64,000 nucleotides of DNA, from the NCBI RefSeq assembly GCF_009755815.1, contig NZ_WRPK01000001.1:868001-932000 (forward strand), given 5' to 3'. The position numbers and the translations under genes are program-made. The notes below the pieces were generated by a model. It saw nothing but the letters and a program-made list of their open reading frames with translations. It was not told the origin of the DNA and ran no database searches. Positions 53,425-64,000 of the stretch are shown one piece after another. Source of the stretch: Flavisphingomonas formosensis. Its GTDB lineage: Bacteria; Pseudomonadota; Alphaproteobacteria; Sphingomonadales; Sphingomonadaceae. The number at the start of each line of letters is the position of its first letter. Position 1 is the first letter of the stretch.

Positions 53425-54384
53425 CTATGCCGCCGACACCGTCCGGGCTGCCACGATCGCGGCGGCGGTGCTGCAGCCGCGGCAGGCGGCGGGCACTATG
53501 CCGCGGTCCAGCGTGCCCACCAGCGCGGCGCGCCGGGCGTCGCCGCCCGCGCGATCGGCGGCGGCAGCGAAGGCGTCCGTTTCCTCCTTCATGAAGCAGC
53601 ATCCCGTCACGGTACCGGTTGCGTTCAGATAGGCGCCGTGGTCGAGCCAGGGGCAGGTGGCGCGGGCCGGATCGAATCCGGCGTAGAGCGCGTGATAGAA
53701 ATAATCCTCCGTGCGGCGAACCGGCAGCGCCTGGCCGAGCGCGGCGCGCAGCGCGAGGAAGCGCCGCCAGTCTTCGCCGGCCAGTAATTGTGCGGTCATC
53801 GCCGGATCATAGCGATCGGCATAGGACGCCATGGTCTGCAGTGGCTGAACGAGCAGTCCACCGTCCAGCCGCTCGGCCATGTACAGATCGCAAATACCCT
53901 GCAGCGCGCCGATCGTCTCGCGCAGCACGGTGACGGCAAGGCCGATCACCGGCTGCGTCTGCCCCCGCGCGCGGCGGCGCGCGGCGAGCCTCGCAATGCC
54001 TTGGCGCACCTTGGCGAACTTGCCGCCGCGGATGCGCCGGAACTGGTCCGGATCGGCACTCTCCATCGAGATGTGAATGGAAGCCAACCCGGCCACCAGC
54101 AGTCGTTCGATCCTCTCCTCGTCCAAGAGGCTGCCATTCGTGATCAGCCCGACCGCGATGCCCCGCGCTCGGCATTCCGCCGCCATGTCGAAGAAGCGAG
54201 GATGCAGCAATGGCTCGCCTTCGCCCTGCAGTTCGACATGGAGGAGGCCGGGATGGGCATCGAGGAAGGCGACGAAAGCCTCCCACGCCAGATCACCCTG
54301 CCGCATCGATCGCCCCGCGCAGAAGCCGCATGCGAAGTTGCAACGCGTCGTCGGCTCGATCTGGGCATGGGTGACGTCGGCCAC
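53425..54384 (-). CDS. Radical SAM/SPASM-like protein, 319 aa
   Basis: The N-terminus has the cluster motif CNFACGFC (Cys15, Cys19, Cys22; CxxxCxxC) followed by GEGEPLLHPRF and the SAM-binding ITNGSLLDEE. The C-terminal part carries further cysteines (CPWLDHG, TGCCF and ACRGC) in a SPASM-like arrangement, so extra iron-sulfur clusters are likely. SPASM proteins often modify peptides, but no precursor peptide gene is visible next to it. It is divergent from a MarR gene. The function is unknown. Confidence 0.88.
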   Translation of the reverse strand: MADVTHAQIEPTTRCNFACGFCAGRSMRQGDLAWEAFVAFLDAHPGLLHVELQGEGEPLLHPRFFDMAAECRARGIAVGLITNGSLLDEERIERLLVAGLASIHISMESADPDQFRRIRGGKFAKVRQGIARLAARRRARGQTQPVIGLAVTVLRETIGALQGICDLYMAERLDGGLLVQPLQTMASYADRYDPAMTAQLLAGEDWRRFLALRAALGQALPVRRTEDYFYHALYAGFDPARATCPWLDHGAYLNATGTVTGCCFMKEETDAFAAAADRAGGDARRAALVGTLDRGIVPAACRGCSTAAAIVAARTVSAA

Positions 54385-54450
54385 GGTGACGAGCCTAACG
54401 CTGTGCTGCCAAAAGCAAAGCCCCGCGCTTGCCGACCCGCAGCCGGAACA

Positions 54451-54475
54451 TGACAGTCAGTTAATTGGACTGTCA
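54451..54475. promoter_or_regulatory. Perfect palindromic operator between radical SAM and marR genes
   Basis: TGACAGTC (54451-54458) and GACTGTCA (54468-54475) are perfect 8-bp inverted arms around AGTTAATTG. On the minus strand they contain a TTGACA -35 box for the radical SAM gene, with a poor -10 candidate 17 bases on. On the plus strand a TTGGAC -35-like sequence for marR overlaps. A MarR dimer bound here would block both promoters. The size and position match MarR operators. Confidence 0.7.
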
Positions 54476-54517
54476 ATGTTGCGTACCATATCCGGCCTCT
54501 CCGAGAGGAGCGGGGCG

Positions 54518-54991
54518 ATGATCGAAGAAGTCCCCTGGTACGACGCGATCGCGCTGCCGGCGCTGCTGCGGCACGCACGCACCACCTACGGTGCCGCGAT
54601 GCGGCATGCACTGGTCGAGGCCGGCTATGACGACATTCCGAAAAACGGCCTCTATGTGATCGGCGGCCTCGCGCTTGGCGCGGGCGGCGTACCGCTCGGC
54701 CAGCTCATTCGCGAGCTGGGCGTGGCCAAGCAAACGGCCGGGCAACTCGTCGACACGCTGGTGTCGCGTGGCTATCTCGCACGCACGGTTGACGGCGAGG
54801 ACAGGCGTCGGCTGACGGTCACCCTCACCGAGCGCGGACATGCGGCCGCGGCGGTGCAGGGGGCGGCACGCGCGCGGATCGATGCGGCGCTTGCCGCCGC
54901 GGTCGATGCAGGAGATCTGCGGCGCACCCGCCGCACGCTCGCCGCGCTGATCGAAATCGGCCGCAGCGAAAGAGCGCCCGCGGAGCATTGA
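54518..54991 (+). CDS. MarR-family transcriptional regulator, 157 aa
   Basis: It is a winged-helix dimeric repressor: LGQLIRELGVAKQTAGQLVDT is the recognition helix region (seen in part), and DGEDRRRLTVTLTERG is the wing. The start at 54518 follows GAGAGGAG. It is divergent from the radical SAM gene with the palindrome between, so it is likely to repress itself and that gene, releasing them on ligand binding. It converges with the CDGSH gene. Confidence 0.92.
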   Translation: MIEEVPWYDAIALPALLRHARTTYGAAMRHALVEAGYDDIPKNGLYVIGGLALGAGGVPLGQLIRELGVAKQTAGQLVDTLVSRGYLARTVDGEDRRRLTVTLTERGHAAAAVQGAARARIDAALAAAVDAGDLRRTRRTLAALIEIGRSERAPAEH

Positions 54992-55013
54992 GCGATGTGG
55001 GTGCCGGGCGGCC

Positions 55014-55238
55014 TCAGCCGGTGACGCCCACTGCCGCTTCCGCCGCCTCGAAGCCTATCTTCGAATGCTGCCCGTCGCAGAAGGGCTTGTTCACCGACGC
55101 GCCGCAGCGGCACAGGAAGACGCGGCTCTTGCCCGCCACGTCGATCAGATTGCCGTTGCCGTCGCGCAGTTCCAGCGCGGTCAGATCCCCCGTCACCAGA
55201 TAGGGGCCGTTTTTGGTGGTGACGATATCGATGGCCAT
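55014..55238 (-). CDS. CDGSH iron-sulfur domain protein, 74 aa
   Basis: It has the 2Fe-2S-binding motif CRCGASVNKPFCDGQH, with all four ligands (three Cys, one His) of the CDGSH/mitoNEET type. It is a small cytosolic redox or cluster-transfer protein whose partner is unknown. The start at 55238 has GGAGAG upstream. It is convergent with marR and separate from it. Confidence 0.92.
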   Translation of the reverse strand: MAIDIVTTKNGPYLVTGDLTALELRDGNGNLIDVAGKSRVFLCRCGASVNKPFCDGQHSKIGFEAAEAAVGVTG

Positions 55239-55420
55239 GGTTCGTCTCTCCGTTACGCCATGAGCGTGGAGCGTCCGGACCTGTGGGCCGTGGCGCCTCA
55301 CCAAAGCGAGCATACACCGATGCGCGTGGCGATACAGCCTCGTCCGGACGCGCCGGTGCGCGCATCCGGCTTGCATCGCCGGGGCGGTGCGGCGACGCTT
55401 CCGCCGGAAGGGGCATCGCC

Positions 55421-56121
55421 ATGGATCTGCAACTGACGGGAAAACGCGCCATCGTGACAGGCGGCAGCCGCGGCATCGGCCGGGCCATCGCGCGGGCGTT
55501 GCTGGACGAAGGGGTGCGTGTCGCGATCGGCGAGGGCGTGAGAGCGGCGGCGGCGGTGCTCACATCCGAAGGCGGCGAGGCGCATGGCTTCGCGGTCGAT
55601 ACGCGCGACGATGCGTCGGTCGATGGCTTTGTCGCGGCGGCCGCAGCCGCGCTCGGCGGCATCGACATCGTCGTGAACGCCGCGGCGCAGCCCGCCTCGA
55701 CCGCGCCGACGGCGGGGATCGCGGGCGTCTCCTCCGCTGGGGCCGGATCATCAATATCAGCGGCCTCAACGCGCGGCTTTCCAGCAATATCGTCGGGGCG
55801 ATCCGCAATGTCGGCGTCTCCGCCCTGACGAAGACGCTGGCCGACGAACTGGGGCCGCACGGCATCAACGTCACCGTCGTCCATCCCGGGCAGACCCGTA
55901 CGGAGCGCACCGCGGCGATCGTCGCGGATCGCGCCGCTGCGGACGGCACGTCGAAGGCCGAGGCGGAGAGGGCGCTCTATGGCGGCTCGCTGATCGGCCG
56001 CATCGTCGAGGCGGAGGAAGTGGCGGACGTCGTCGTCTTTCTCGCCTCGCCCCGCAGCGTCGCGATCACCGGCGATGCGATCGCGGCGGGCGGAGGATTA
56101 CGCGGTTCGATCCATTATTGA
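55421..56121 (+). pseudogene. Broken short-chain dehydrogenase/reductase
   Basis: Two halves of one SDR lie in different frames. The first (from 55421) gives TGGSRGIG and the VNAAAQPA region, then runs into nonsense and stops at 55828. The second, one base out of register, starts near 55735 with RWGRIINISG, continues through ALTKTLADELGPHGINVTVV, and stops at 56121. About 25-30 residues normally found between these motifs are missing, so the lesion is a deletion that also shifts the frame near 55715-55735. Unlike typical SDRs it has no clear YxxxK even in the intact half. It is probably not functional. Confidence 0.8.
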
Positions 56122-56265
56122 GGGGCTTCCTTTATCCTCCCCGGAACGGGGCCACCGTACTCGCCCATCGTTGATTCGGGACTTTTTTCGTCCCCCAGCT
56201 CCCGCTGGCATGACGCGCGAAAAAACGCGGCCGGATCGATGCGGGAATCCGGGAGCTCCCCTCCC

Positions 56266-56278
56266 GGGGGGGGGGGGG
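56266..56278. repeat. 13-base G homopolymer
   Basis: Thirteen consecutive Gs lie just after the 3' end of the lipoprotein gene. They could be a slippage-prone tract or a sequencing/assembly artefact. They do not lie inside a gene or promoter. Confidence 0.9.
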
Positions 56279-56290
56279 ACGAACTGAGAG

Positions 56291-56608
56291 CTACTGCCCC
56301 TCGCCGCCATTTGCCGCTGCACCGGCATCGCCGTCGCTGCCGCGGTCGGTGCGCGCCGTCATGCCGGTCGCGTCGGCATCGTCGAGCACCTGCTGGTCGG
56401 GCATGACTTCGGGCGGCGGCGGGGCTTTGGGTGCTTCCGCCTTGGGCGCCTCCACCGGCTTCTCGACCTTGGGCGCGGGCGGCGGCGCGGGTTTCGCCGG
56501 CTCGGTGACGTTGCTCTCGTTCGCCGCGGGTTCTTCCGGCTTGTGGCAGGCCGCGGCAAACAGGGCGAGCAGCGTCGCGCCCGCGAGTATCGGCAGTCTC
56601 CGCCGCAT
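56291..56608 (-). CDS. Small Pro/Ala/Lys-rich lipoprotein, 105 aa
   Basis: The N-terminus is a lipoprotein signal (MRRRLPILAGATLLALFAAA followed by the lipidated Cys). The mature part is a low-complexity Lys/Pro/Ala/Glu stretch, then a short acidic tail. Such disordered lipoproteins can span toward the peptidoglycan. It lies 14 bases downstream of the L,D-transpeptidase gene on the same strand, so a cell-wall role is suggested only by context. Confidence 0.75.
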   Translation of the reverse strand: MRRRLPILAGATLLALFAAACHKPEEPAANESNVTEPAKPAPPPAPKVEKPVEAPKAEAPKAPPPPEVMPDQQVLDDADATGMTARTDRGSDGDAGAAANGGEGQ

Positions 56609-56622
56609 GGTGCTTTCTCTCC

Positions 56623-59455
<2,833 letters not shown>

Positions 59456-59535
59456 CGGCCCTTCCATTGCCAATCCGGGCGGATTGACGCAGGTTGCCCC
59501 CCGATCAGCCGGAAAAAAAGCGTCGGAGAGGTCGC

Positions 59536-59970
59536 ATGGCATTCGGTATCGTGAAGCCGCCCGCTTGGTATTGGATCGTTGCGGTCGTGGCGCTGCTCTG
59601 GTCGCTGATGGGTTGCTTCGCCTGTTATTCGCAGCTCACGATGAGCCCCGCCGATTTTGCCAGGTTGCCCTCTGCGCAGCAGGAGACGTGGCGGTCCATG
59701 CCGGGCTGGGTGAAGGCGGACTATGCCGTCGCGGTGATCGCCGGTCTGCTCGGCAGCCTGGGGCTGCTGATGCGGCGACGCTGGGCGCGCCCGCTCTATC
59801 TCGTCTCGCTGATTGCGGTGGTGTTGCAGTTCGGCTGGGTATTCCTCGCCTCGCCAGTGCTGAAGCTGGTGGGGCCGTCTGCGATTCCCTTTCCGGCGTT
59901 GATCGTGGCGCTGGCGGTGCTGTTCTTCTGGTTCTCGGGTCTTGCGATCCGGCGGGCCTGGGTACGCTGA
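59536..59970 (+). CDS. Hypothetical membrane protein, 144 aa
   Basis: The ATG at 59536 has GGAGAGG upstream. Four hydrophobic segments are visible (about residues 12-33, 66-82, 88-106 and 115-135). They are joined by short loops, including a soluble MSPADFARLPSAQQETW stretch. It resembles uncharacterised small multi-spanning proteins, and no enzyme motif is seen. It lies 80 bases after mreB and may share its transcript. Confidence 0.75.
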   Translation: MAFGIVKPPAWYWIVAVVALLWSLMGCFACYSQLTMSPADFARLPSAQQETWRSMPGWVKADYAVAVIAGLLGSLGLLMRRRWARPLYLVSLIAVVLQFGWVFLASPVLKLVGPSAIPFPALIVALAVLFFWFSGLAIRRAWVR

Positions 59971-60056
59971 ACCTGTTTCGTCGTGATGGCAGGGCTATCG
60001 CAGGGGCGGCGGGAGCGGCTATGCGCCATGCCGCCGGATAGGAGCAAGGAACCCGC

Positions 60057-60404
60057 ATGACCCCCGTGATGTACGGCATCAAGAATTGCGACACGATCAA
60101 GAAGGCGCGCGACTGGCTGGCCGGACACGGCGTCGCCTATGAATTCCATGATTACAAGGCGTCGGGCATCGATCGCGCGTCGCTCGCATCATGGTGCACC
60201 GAGCATGGCTGGGAAGCGATCCTGAATCGCGCAGGCACCACCTTCCGCAAGCTGCCCGAGGCCGAGCGCCAGGGGCTGGACGAAGCGAAGGCGATCGATC
60301 TGATGATCGCGCAACCCTCGATGATAAAACGGCCGGTGCTGGATCTGGGCGATCGGCGCATCGTCGGCTTCAAGGCGGATCGCTACGAGGCCGCATTCGC
60401 ATGA
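60057..60404 (+). CDS. ArsC/Spx-family (YffB-like) thioredoxin-fold protein, 115 aa
   Basis: It has a thioredoxin-like fold with [12 protein letters not shown] (CxxT active site) and the late motif MIKRPVLD of the ArsC/Spx/YffB family. The glutaredoxin-type second Cys is absent. The precise role (arsenate reductase or another thiol reaction) is unresolved, and YffB-like proteins are usually not arsenate-specific. Its TGA overlaps the purT ATG (ATGA). Confidence 0.9.
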   Translation: MTPVMYGIKNCDTIKKARDWLAGHGVAYEFHDYKASGIDRASLASWCTEHGWEAILNRAGTTFRKLPEAERQGLDEAKAIDLMIAQPSMIKRPVLDLGDRRIVGFKADRYEAAFA

Positions 60405-61582
60405 CGCCGACCGCGAAAATCCTGCTGCTCGGCTCGGGCGAGCTGGGGCGCGAGTTCGTCATCGCCGCCAAGCGGCTCGGCTGCCATGTGATCGCCTGCG
60501 ACGCCTATGCCGATGCGCCGGCGATGCAGGTCGCGGACGAAGCGGAGGTCTTCTCGATGCTGGATGGCACCGCGCTCGGCGCGGCGATCCACAAGCACAG
60601 GCCCGATCACATCGTGCCGGAGGTGGAGGCGATCCGCACCGAGGTGCTGAAGGAGTATGAGGAGCGCGGCTTTTCCGTCGTCCCATCCGCCCGCGCGACG
60701 ATGATGACGATGAACCGCGATGCGATCCGCGATCTCGCGGCGAGCAGATTGGGGCTCAACACGTCGCGCTATCTCTACGCCGAATCGTTGGAGGAGATGC
60801 GCGCCGCCGTCGCCGATCTCGGCCTGCCGGTGGTGGTGAAGCCGGTCATGTCCTCGTCCGGCAAGGGGCAGAGCACGGTGCGGGCGGCCGACGCGGTCGA
60901 TGCCGCCTGGGACTATGCGGTTGCCGGCATGCGCGGCGATCGCAAGCGCGTGATCGTCGAGCAATTCATCGCCTTCGACTATGAGATCACCCTGTTGACC
61001 GTGCGCACGCGTGAGGGCGTCGTCTTCTGCGATCCGATCGGCCACCGCCAGGAGCGGGGCGATTATCGCGAGAGCTGGCAGCCGACGGCGATGTCGCCCG
61101 CCGCGCTGGGCTCTGCGCAGGCGATGGCGAAGGCGGTGGTCGACGATCTCGGCGGCTATGGCCTGTTCGGCGTCGAATTTTTCGTGAAGGGCGAGGAGGT
61201 GGTTTTCTCCGAGCTGTCGCCGCGGCCGCACGACACCGGCATGGTGACGCTGATCTCGCAGGACCTCACCGAATTCGATCTGCATGCGCGCGCCATCCTC
61301 GGCCTGCCGATCCCCGGCATCGTCCAATATGGCGCAGCCGCGTCCGCCGTGGTGCTGGCCGATCGCGACGCCGCCGACTTCCGCATCGGCGGCCTGGCCG
61401 AGGCGCTGACGCCGTCGGCGCCGGGCGTCCGGATCGACCTGCGCGTGTTCGGCAAGCCGACGACGCGGCCCTGGCGCCGCATGGCCGTCGCCCTCGCGCT
61501 CGCGCCCTGCGGCACTACCGACGAGGCGCGCGCCGCCGCGGTCGAGGCCGCCTCGCGCCTCACCATAGATTATGGAAGCTGA
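60401..61582 (+). CDS. purT: Phosphoribosylglycinamide formyltransferase 2 (formate-dependent)
   Basis: PurT formylates GAR using formate and ATP, an alternative to the folate-dependent PurN. The 393-residue ATP-grasp enzyme has [30 protein letters not shown], the ATP-binding [12 protein letters not shown] and the metal-binding [22 protein letters not shown]. It overlaps the arsC-like gene by four bases and the RidA-like start region at its end, so the three are one operon. Confidence 0.96.
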   Translation: MTPTAKILLLGSGELGREFVIAAKRLGCHVIACDAYADAPAMQVADEAEVFSMLDGTALGAAIHKHRPDHIVPEVEAIRTEVLKEYEERGFSVVPSARATMMTMNRDAIRDLAASRLGLNTSRYLYAESLEEMRAAVADLGLPVVVKPVMSSSGKGQSTVRAADAVDAAWDYAVAGMRGDRKRVIVEQFIAFDYEITLLTVRTREGVVFCDPIGHRQERGDYRESWQPTAMSPAALGSAQAMAKAVVDDLGGYGLFGVEFFVKGEEVVFSELSPRPHDTGMVTLISQDLTEFDLHARAILGLPIPGIVQYGAAASAVVLADRDAADFRIGGLAEALTPSAPGVRIDLRVFGKPTTRPWRRMAVALALAPCGTTDEARAAAVEAASRLTIDYGS

Positions 61583-61586
61583 CGCC

Positions 61587-61970
61587 ATGGCACGCACGCT
61601 CGTCTCCTCGGGTTCCCCCTTCGAGAAACAGGCCGGTTACAGCCGCGCCGTCGTCCAGGGCGACTGGTGCTTCGTCGCCGGCACGACCGGCTATGATCCG
61701 GAGACACGAGCGATGCCGGACAGCGTCGCCGAACAGGCCACCAACGCCTTCCGGGTGATCGGCAAGGCGCTCGCCGATGCCGGCTTCGCCCTCGAGGACG
61801 TGGTGCGCGCCACCTACATCATCACCGATCCGGCCTATTGGGAGCAGGCGACGCCCGCGCTCGGCGCCGTGTTCGGCGAGATCCGGCCGGCGGCGACCTG
61901 CATCGTCGCGGGGCTGATCAAGCCGGAGATGAAGATCGAGATCGAGGTGACGGCACTACGCCAGTCTTGA
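61587..61970 (+). CDS. RidA-family protein lacking the catalytic Arg, 127 aa
   Basis: It has the RidA/YjgF fold, with EKQAGYSRAVVQGDWCFVAG, RATYIITD and the C-terminal IEIEVTAL. Canonical RidA uses Arg105 in PARSC to deaminate reactive imines. Here the position is Ala (PAATC, residue 103), so it is probably of another Rid subfamily with a different or unknown activity. ATG 61587 with GGAAG before it is used; ATG 61572 lies inside purT. It is the last gene of the arsC-like/purT unit. Confidence 0.87.
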   Translation: MARTLVSSGSPFEKQAGYSRAVVQGDWCFVAGTTGYDPETRAMPDSVAEQATNAFRVIGKALADAGFALEDVVRATYIITDPAYWEQATPALGAVFGEIRPAATCIVAGLIKPEMKIEIEVTALRQS

Positions 61971-62050
61971 AGGAGAAGCTGGTCGTCATCCCGGCGTGTC
62001 CGAAGGGCACGTGCCTCCCAGGCGAGGTCGGAATGACGAGTTTGAACAAG

Positions 62051-62069
62051 ATCCCGCGAAAGCTGGGAT
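62051..62069. repeat. REP-like palindrome
   Basis: ATCCCGC and GCTGGGAT arms (one bulge) surround GAAA, followed by GACGG. It is the same class as the elements at 19612 and 19844. A related but less regular element lies at 61984-62040, between the RidA-like gene and panB. Confidence 0.5.
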
Positions 62070-62095
62070 GACGGATACCCGAGGAGGATCCCTGA

Positions 62096-62956
62096 ATGTC
62101 CGCCACCTATACGCTCGACACGTCCACCAGCCGCGCGAATCCGACGCCCGCGCCGATGAAGCGGTTGACCGTGCCGGCTATCCAGAAGCGCAAGGGCGGC
62201 GAGCCGCTGGTGATGCTCACCGCCTATACGGCCCGTATGGCGCAGCTGCTCGATCCGCATTGCGATCTGCTGCTGGTCGGCGACAGCCTCGGCCAGGTGA
62301 TCTACGGCCTGCCGTCGTCGGTGCCGGTGAGCCTCGACATGATGTGCGCGCATGGTGCCGCGGTGGTGCGCGGCAGCTATCACAGCGTGGTGATCGTCGA
62401 CATGCCGTTCGGCAGCTACGAGGCCTCGCCGCAGGCCGCCTTCGCCAGCGCGGCACGTGTGATGAAGGAAACCGGCGCAGCCGGCGTCAAGCTGGAGGGC
62501 GGCGAGGCAATGGCCGAGACGGTCGCCTTCCTCGCTGCCCGGGGCATTCCCGTGGTCGGCCATGTTGGCCTCACCCCGCAGGCGGTGAACGCGCTCGGCG
62601 GCTATGGCGCGCGCGGGCGCAGCGAGTTGGAGCGCGGGAAGATCCTGAGCGATTCCCGCGCCATTGCCGAGGCCGGTGCCTTCGCGATCGTCGTCGAAGG
62701 GGTGATCGAGCCGCTGGCGATTGACATCACCCGGGCCGTCGCCTGCCCGACCATCGGCATCGGCGGCTCGGCCGAATGCGACGGCCAGGTGCTGGTGATC
62801 GACGACATGCTCGGCATGTTCGAACGTGTTCCGCGCTTCGTGAAGCGCTTCGACGATCTGGCAACGCGCATATCCGATGCCGCCGCAGCTTATGCGGCCG
62901 AGGTGCGTGCCCGCACCTTCCCCACTTCGGAACAAACCTATCAGCGGAAGGATTGA
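62096..62956 (+). CDS. panB: 3-methyl-2-oxobutanoate hydroxymethyltransferase
   Basis: PanB makes ketopantoate from 2-oxoisovalerate and methylene-THF in pantothenate and CoA synthesis. The 286-residue TIM barrel shows [14 protein letters not shown], the metal-binding [24 protein letters not shown] and the catalytic Glu region [13 protein letters not shown] 62096 has GAGGAGG upstream. panC is not adjacent. Its substrate precursor comes from the ilv pathway, represented here by ilvD. Confidence 0.97.
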   Translation: MSATYTLDTSTSRANPTPAPMKRLTVPAIQKRKGGEPLVMLTAYTARMAQLLDPHCDLLLVGDSLGQVIYGLPSSVPVSLDMMCAHGAAVVRGSYHSVVIVDMPFGSYEASPQAAFASAARVMKETGAAGVKLEGGEAMAETVAFLAARGIPVVGHVGLTPQAVNALGGYGARGRSELERGKILSDSRAIAEAGAFAIVVEGVIEPLAIDITRAVACPTIGIGGSAECDGQVLVIDDMLGMFERVPRFVKRFDDLATRISDAAAAYAAEVRARTFPTSEQTYQRKD

Positions 62957-63019
62957 GGCGCTTCCGCTCCGCCCGACTCGTCGCTAAGGTCCGCGCCGCC
63001 GAAACTTTGGAGACGTTGC

Positions 63020-63721
63020 TTGGCCGTCACGCCGCAGAATAACGATGCCTTCTTCCGCGAGGTGGACGAGGAGCTGCGCCGCGCGCAGATGACCAGCCTT
63101 TGGCAGCGCTATGGCCGCCTTGCCATCGTGGTCGTCGCGCTCGGCCTCGCCGCGCTCGCCGGCTATCTGTGGTGGAACAATCATAGCCAGCAGCTGGCGG
63201 GCCAGGATGGCGAGAAACTGAGCGGCGCGCTGCACGATCTCGGCGATCGAAAGCCCGAGCGCGCGCGTCCTGTGCTGCAGGCGCTCGCCGGCTCGCCACG
63301 CGCCGGATATCGTGCTGCCGCCGATCTTACGCTCGCCGGCATGGCCCTGGAGGGCAATGACGTCAAAGGAGCGGTCGCCGCCTATCAGCGCGTCGCCGCC
63401 GACACGAAGTTGGGCGAGCCGACTCGCGATGCCGCGCTGTTGCGCGAGACGATGGCGCAGTTCGACACGCTTCCGCCTGCTCAGGTCGTAGAACGGCTGA
63501 AGCCGCTTGCCGAGGCTGGCAACCCCTGGTTCGGAACCGCCGGCGAAATGGTCGCGATCGCCTATCTCAAGATGAACAAGCCGGAGCTTGCCGGCCCCCT
63601 ATATGGCGCCATTGCCAAGAATAAGGATGTGCCCGACAGCATTCAGCGGCGGGCCCTTGAGATGGCGAGCATGCTCGGGGTGGACGTGGTCAAGGAAGCG
63701 AGCGCGGCGGCGAAGGAATGA
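63020..63721 (+). CDS. Membrane-anchored TPR-like protein (YfgM type), 233 aa
   Basis: A short cytosolic N-terminus is followed by one membrane helix (LAIVVVALGLAALAGYLWW) and a periplasmic domain with degenerate TPRs (AADLTLAGMALEGNDVKGAV, AIAYLKMNKPELA). In proteobacteria such proteins precede bamB, as here, and the E. coli relative YfgM works with the periplasmic chaperone network and SecYEG. The start is TTG at 63020 with GGAGA seven bases before it. Its stop overlaps an ATG of bamB. Confidence 0.85.
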   Translation: MAVTPQNNDAFFREVDEELRRAQMTSLWQRYGRLAIVVVALGLAALAGYLWWNNHSQQLAGQDGEKLSGALHDLGDRKPERARPVLQALAGSPRAGYRAAADLTLAGMALEGNDVKGAVAAYQRVAADTKLGEPTRDAALLRETMAQFDTLPPAQVVERLKPLAEAGNPWFGTAGEMVAIAYLKMNKPELAGPLYGAIAKNKDVPDSIQRRALEMASMLGVDVVKEASAAAKE

Positions 63722-63726
63722 ATGGA

Positions 63727-64000
63727 ATGAAGCGTAAGATTCTGACGACGGCCGCGCTGTGCACCGTCGTGGCGCTCGGCGGTTGCGGTATCTTCAAGGG
63801 CGGCGGAGGGCACAAGCCCAAGACGCCCGTGCTCGGCGAGCGGATTCCCGTGCTCAGCAGCGAGACGGACGTGGAGGTGGATCCTTCGCTGGCCGGCATC
63901 ATGGTGACCGTGCCGGCGATCGCCGCCAACGCCGATTGGCCTCAACCCGGGGGCAACCCGCAGCATGCGATGGATCATGTCGCGCTCGGCTCCGCCCTGT
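63727..64000 (+). CDS. bamB: Outer-membrane assembly lipoprotein BamB, N-terminal part (3' end outside window)
   Basis: The visible ~91 residues contain a lipoprotein signal with lipobox ALGGC, a Gly/Lys-rich linker and the start of the beta-propeller region (NADWPQPGGNPQHAM), typical of BamB. BamB is a non-essential subunit of the BAM complex. An alternative ATG at 63718 overlaps the upstream stop codon and would add three residues. The gene continues beyond the window. Confidence 0.85.
   Translation, partial: MKRKILTTAALCTVVALGGCGIFKGGGGHKPKTPVLGERIPVLSSETDVEVDPSLAGIMVTVPAIAANADWPQPGGNPQHAMDHVALGSAL

Noticed and set aside
53344-54517. A peptide substrate (RiPP precursor) next to the radical SAM gene
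   Set aside because: I read both gaps on both strands and found no short frame with a ribosome site and a plausible core peptide.

Overview
The window is a stretch of ordinary chromosome from a high-GC alphaproteobacterium, most likely a member of the Sphingomonadales (Sphingomonas or a close relative). This is inferred from gene content and order (yajC-secD-secF-Mth938-like gene, rpe-heparinase, glnK-amtB, many TonB/autotransporter/CoA-ester/P450 genes) and from the dispersed REP-like palindromes typical of that group. I see no prophage, insertion sequence, CRISPR array, rRNA operon or conjugative element.

Left part (1-15.9 kb): the 3' end of a diguanylate cyclase, an exported protein, a Tat-exported alpha/beta hydrolase and a DUF2383 stress-type protein are followed by purH, a heparinase-like gene overlapping rpe, and a ferritin-like gene behind a possible Fur box. 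Then come tRNA-Pro(GGG), the yajC-secD-secF Sec accessory operon, an unusual cytochrome P450 coupled to a SnoaL-like gene, and an ABC exporter. The exporter is preceded by a 16-codon leader ORF and a hairpin.

Middle part (16-38 kb): a glycosyltransferase-mntH pair, bamD, and the nitrogen-control pair glnK-amtB with a clear sigma-54 promoter and a strong terminator. Next are an AraC regulator divergent from a short-chain dehydrogenase, a DUF4403 lipoprotein, an acyl-CoA dehydrogenase/CoA-transferase pair, a 1048-residue autotransporter, a flavin dehydrogenase with a SnoaL partner, and the tldD-DUF924-endonuclease/phosphatase operon. A second, canonical P450 follows. The acyl-CoA, flavin and P450 genes suggest a catabolic repertoire for lipids, steroids or xenobiotics, but no complete pathway is present.

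Right part (38-64 kb): a small zinc-finger gene, a 38-residue membrane peptide, an orphan ABC ATPase, nadB, and polA overlapping a polysaccharide flippase with an RNase H-like gene behind. Then a LysR regulator divergent from ilvD, a TonB-dependent receptor, the operon GST-ArsR-SRPBCC (ATGA-type overlaps), and a radical SAM gene divergent from a MarR regulator around a perfect palindrome. After these come a CDGSH iron-sulfur gene, a broken short-chain dehydrogenase, an L,D-transpeptidase with a lipoprotein, a stand-alone mreB, and the run arsC-like/purT/ridA-like/panB/TPR protein/bamB, the last truncated by the window edge.

Most of the window is housekeeping. The points most worth a second look are local: the leader ORF before the exporter, the MarR/radical-SAM operator, active-site substitutions in the P450, acyl-CoA dehydrogenase and RidA-like proteins, the MreB paralogue, and the pseudogenised dehydrogenase.
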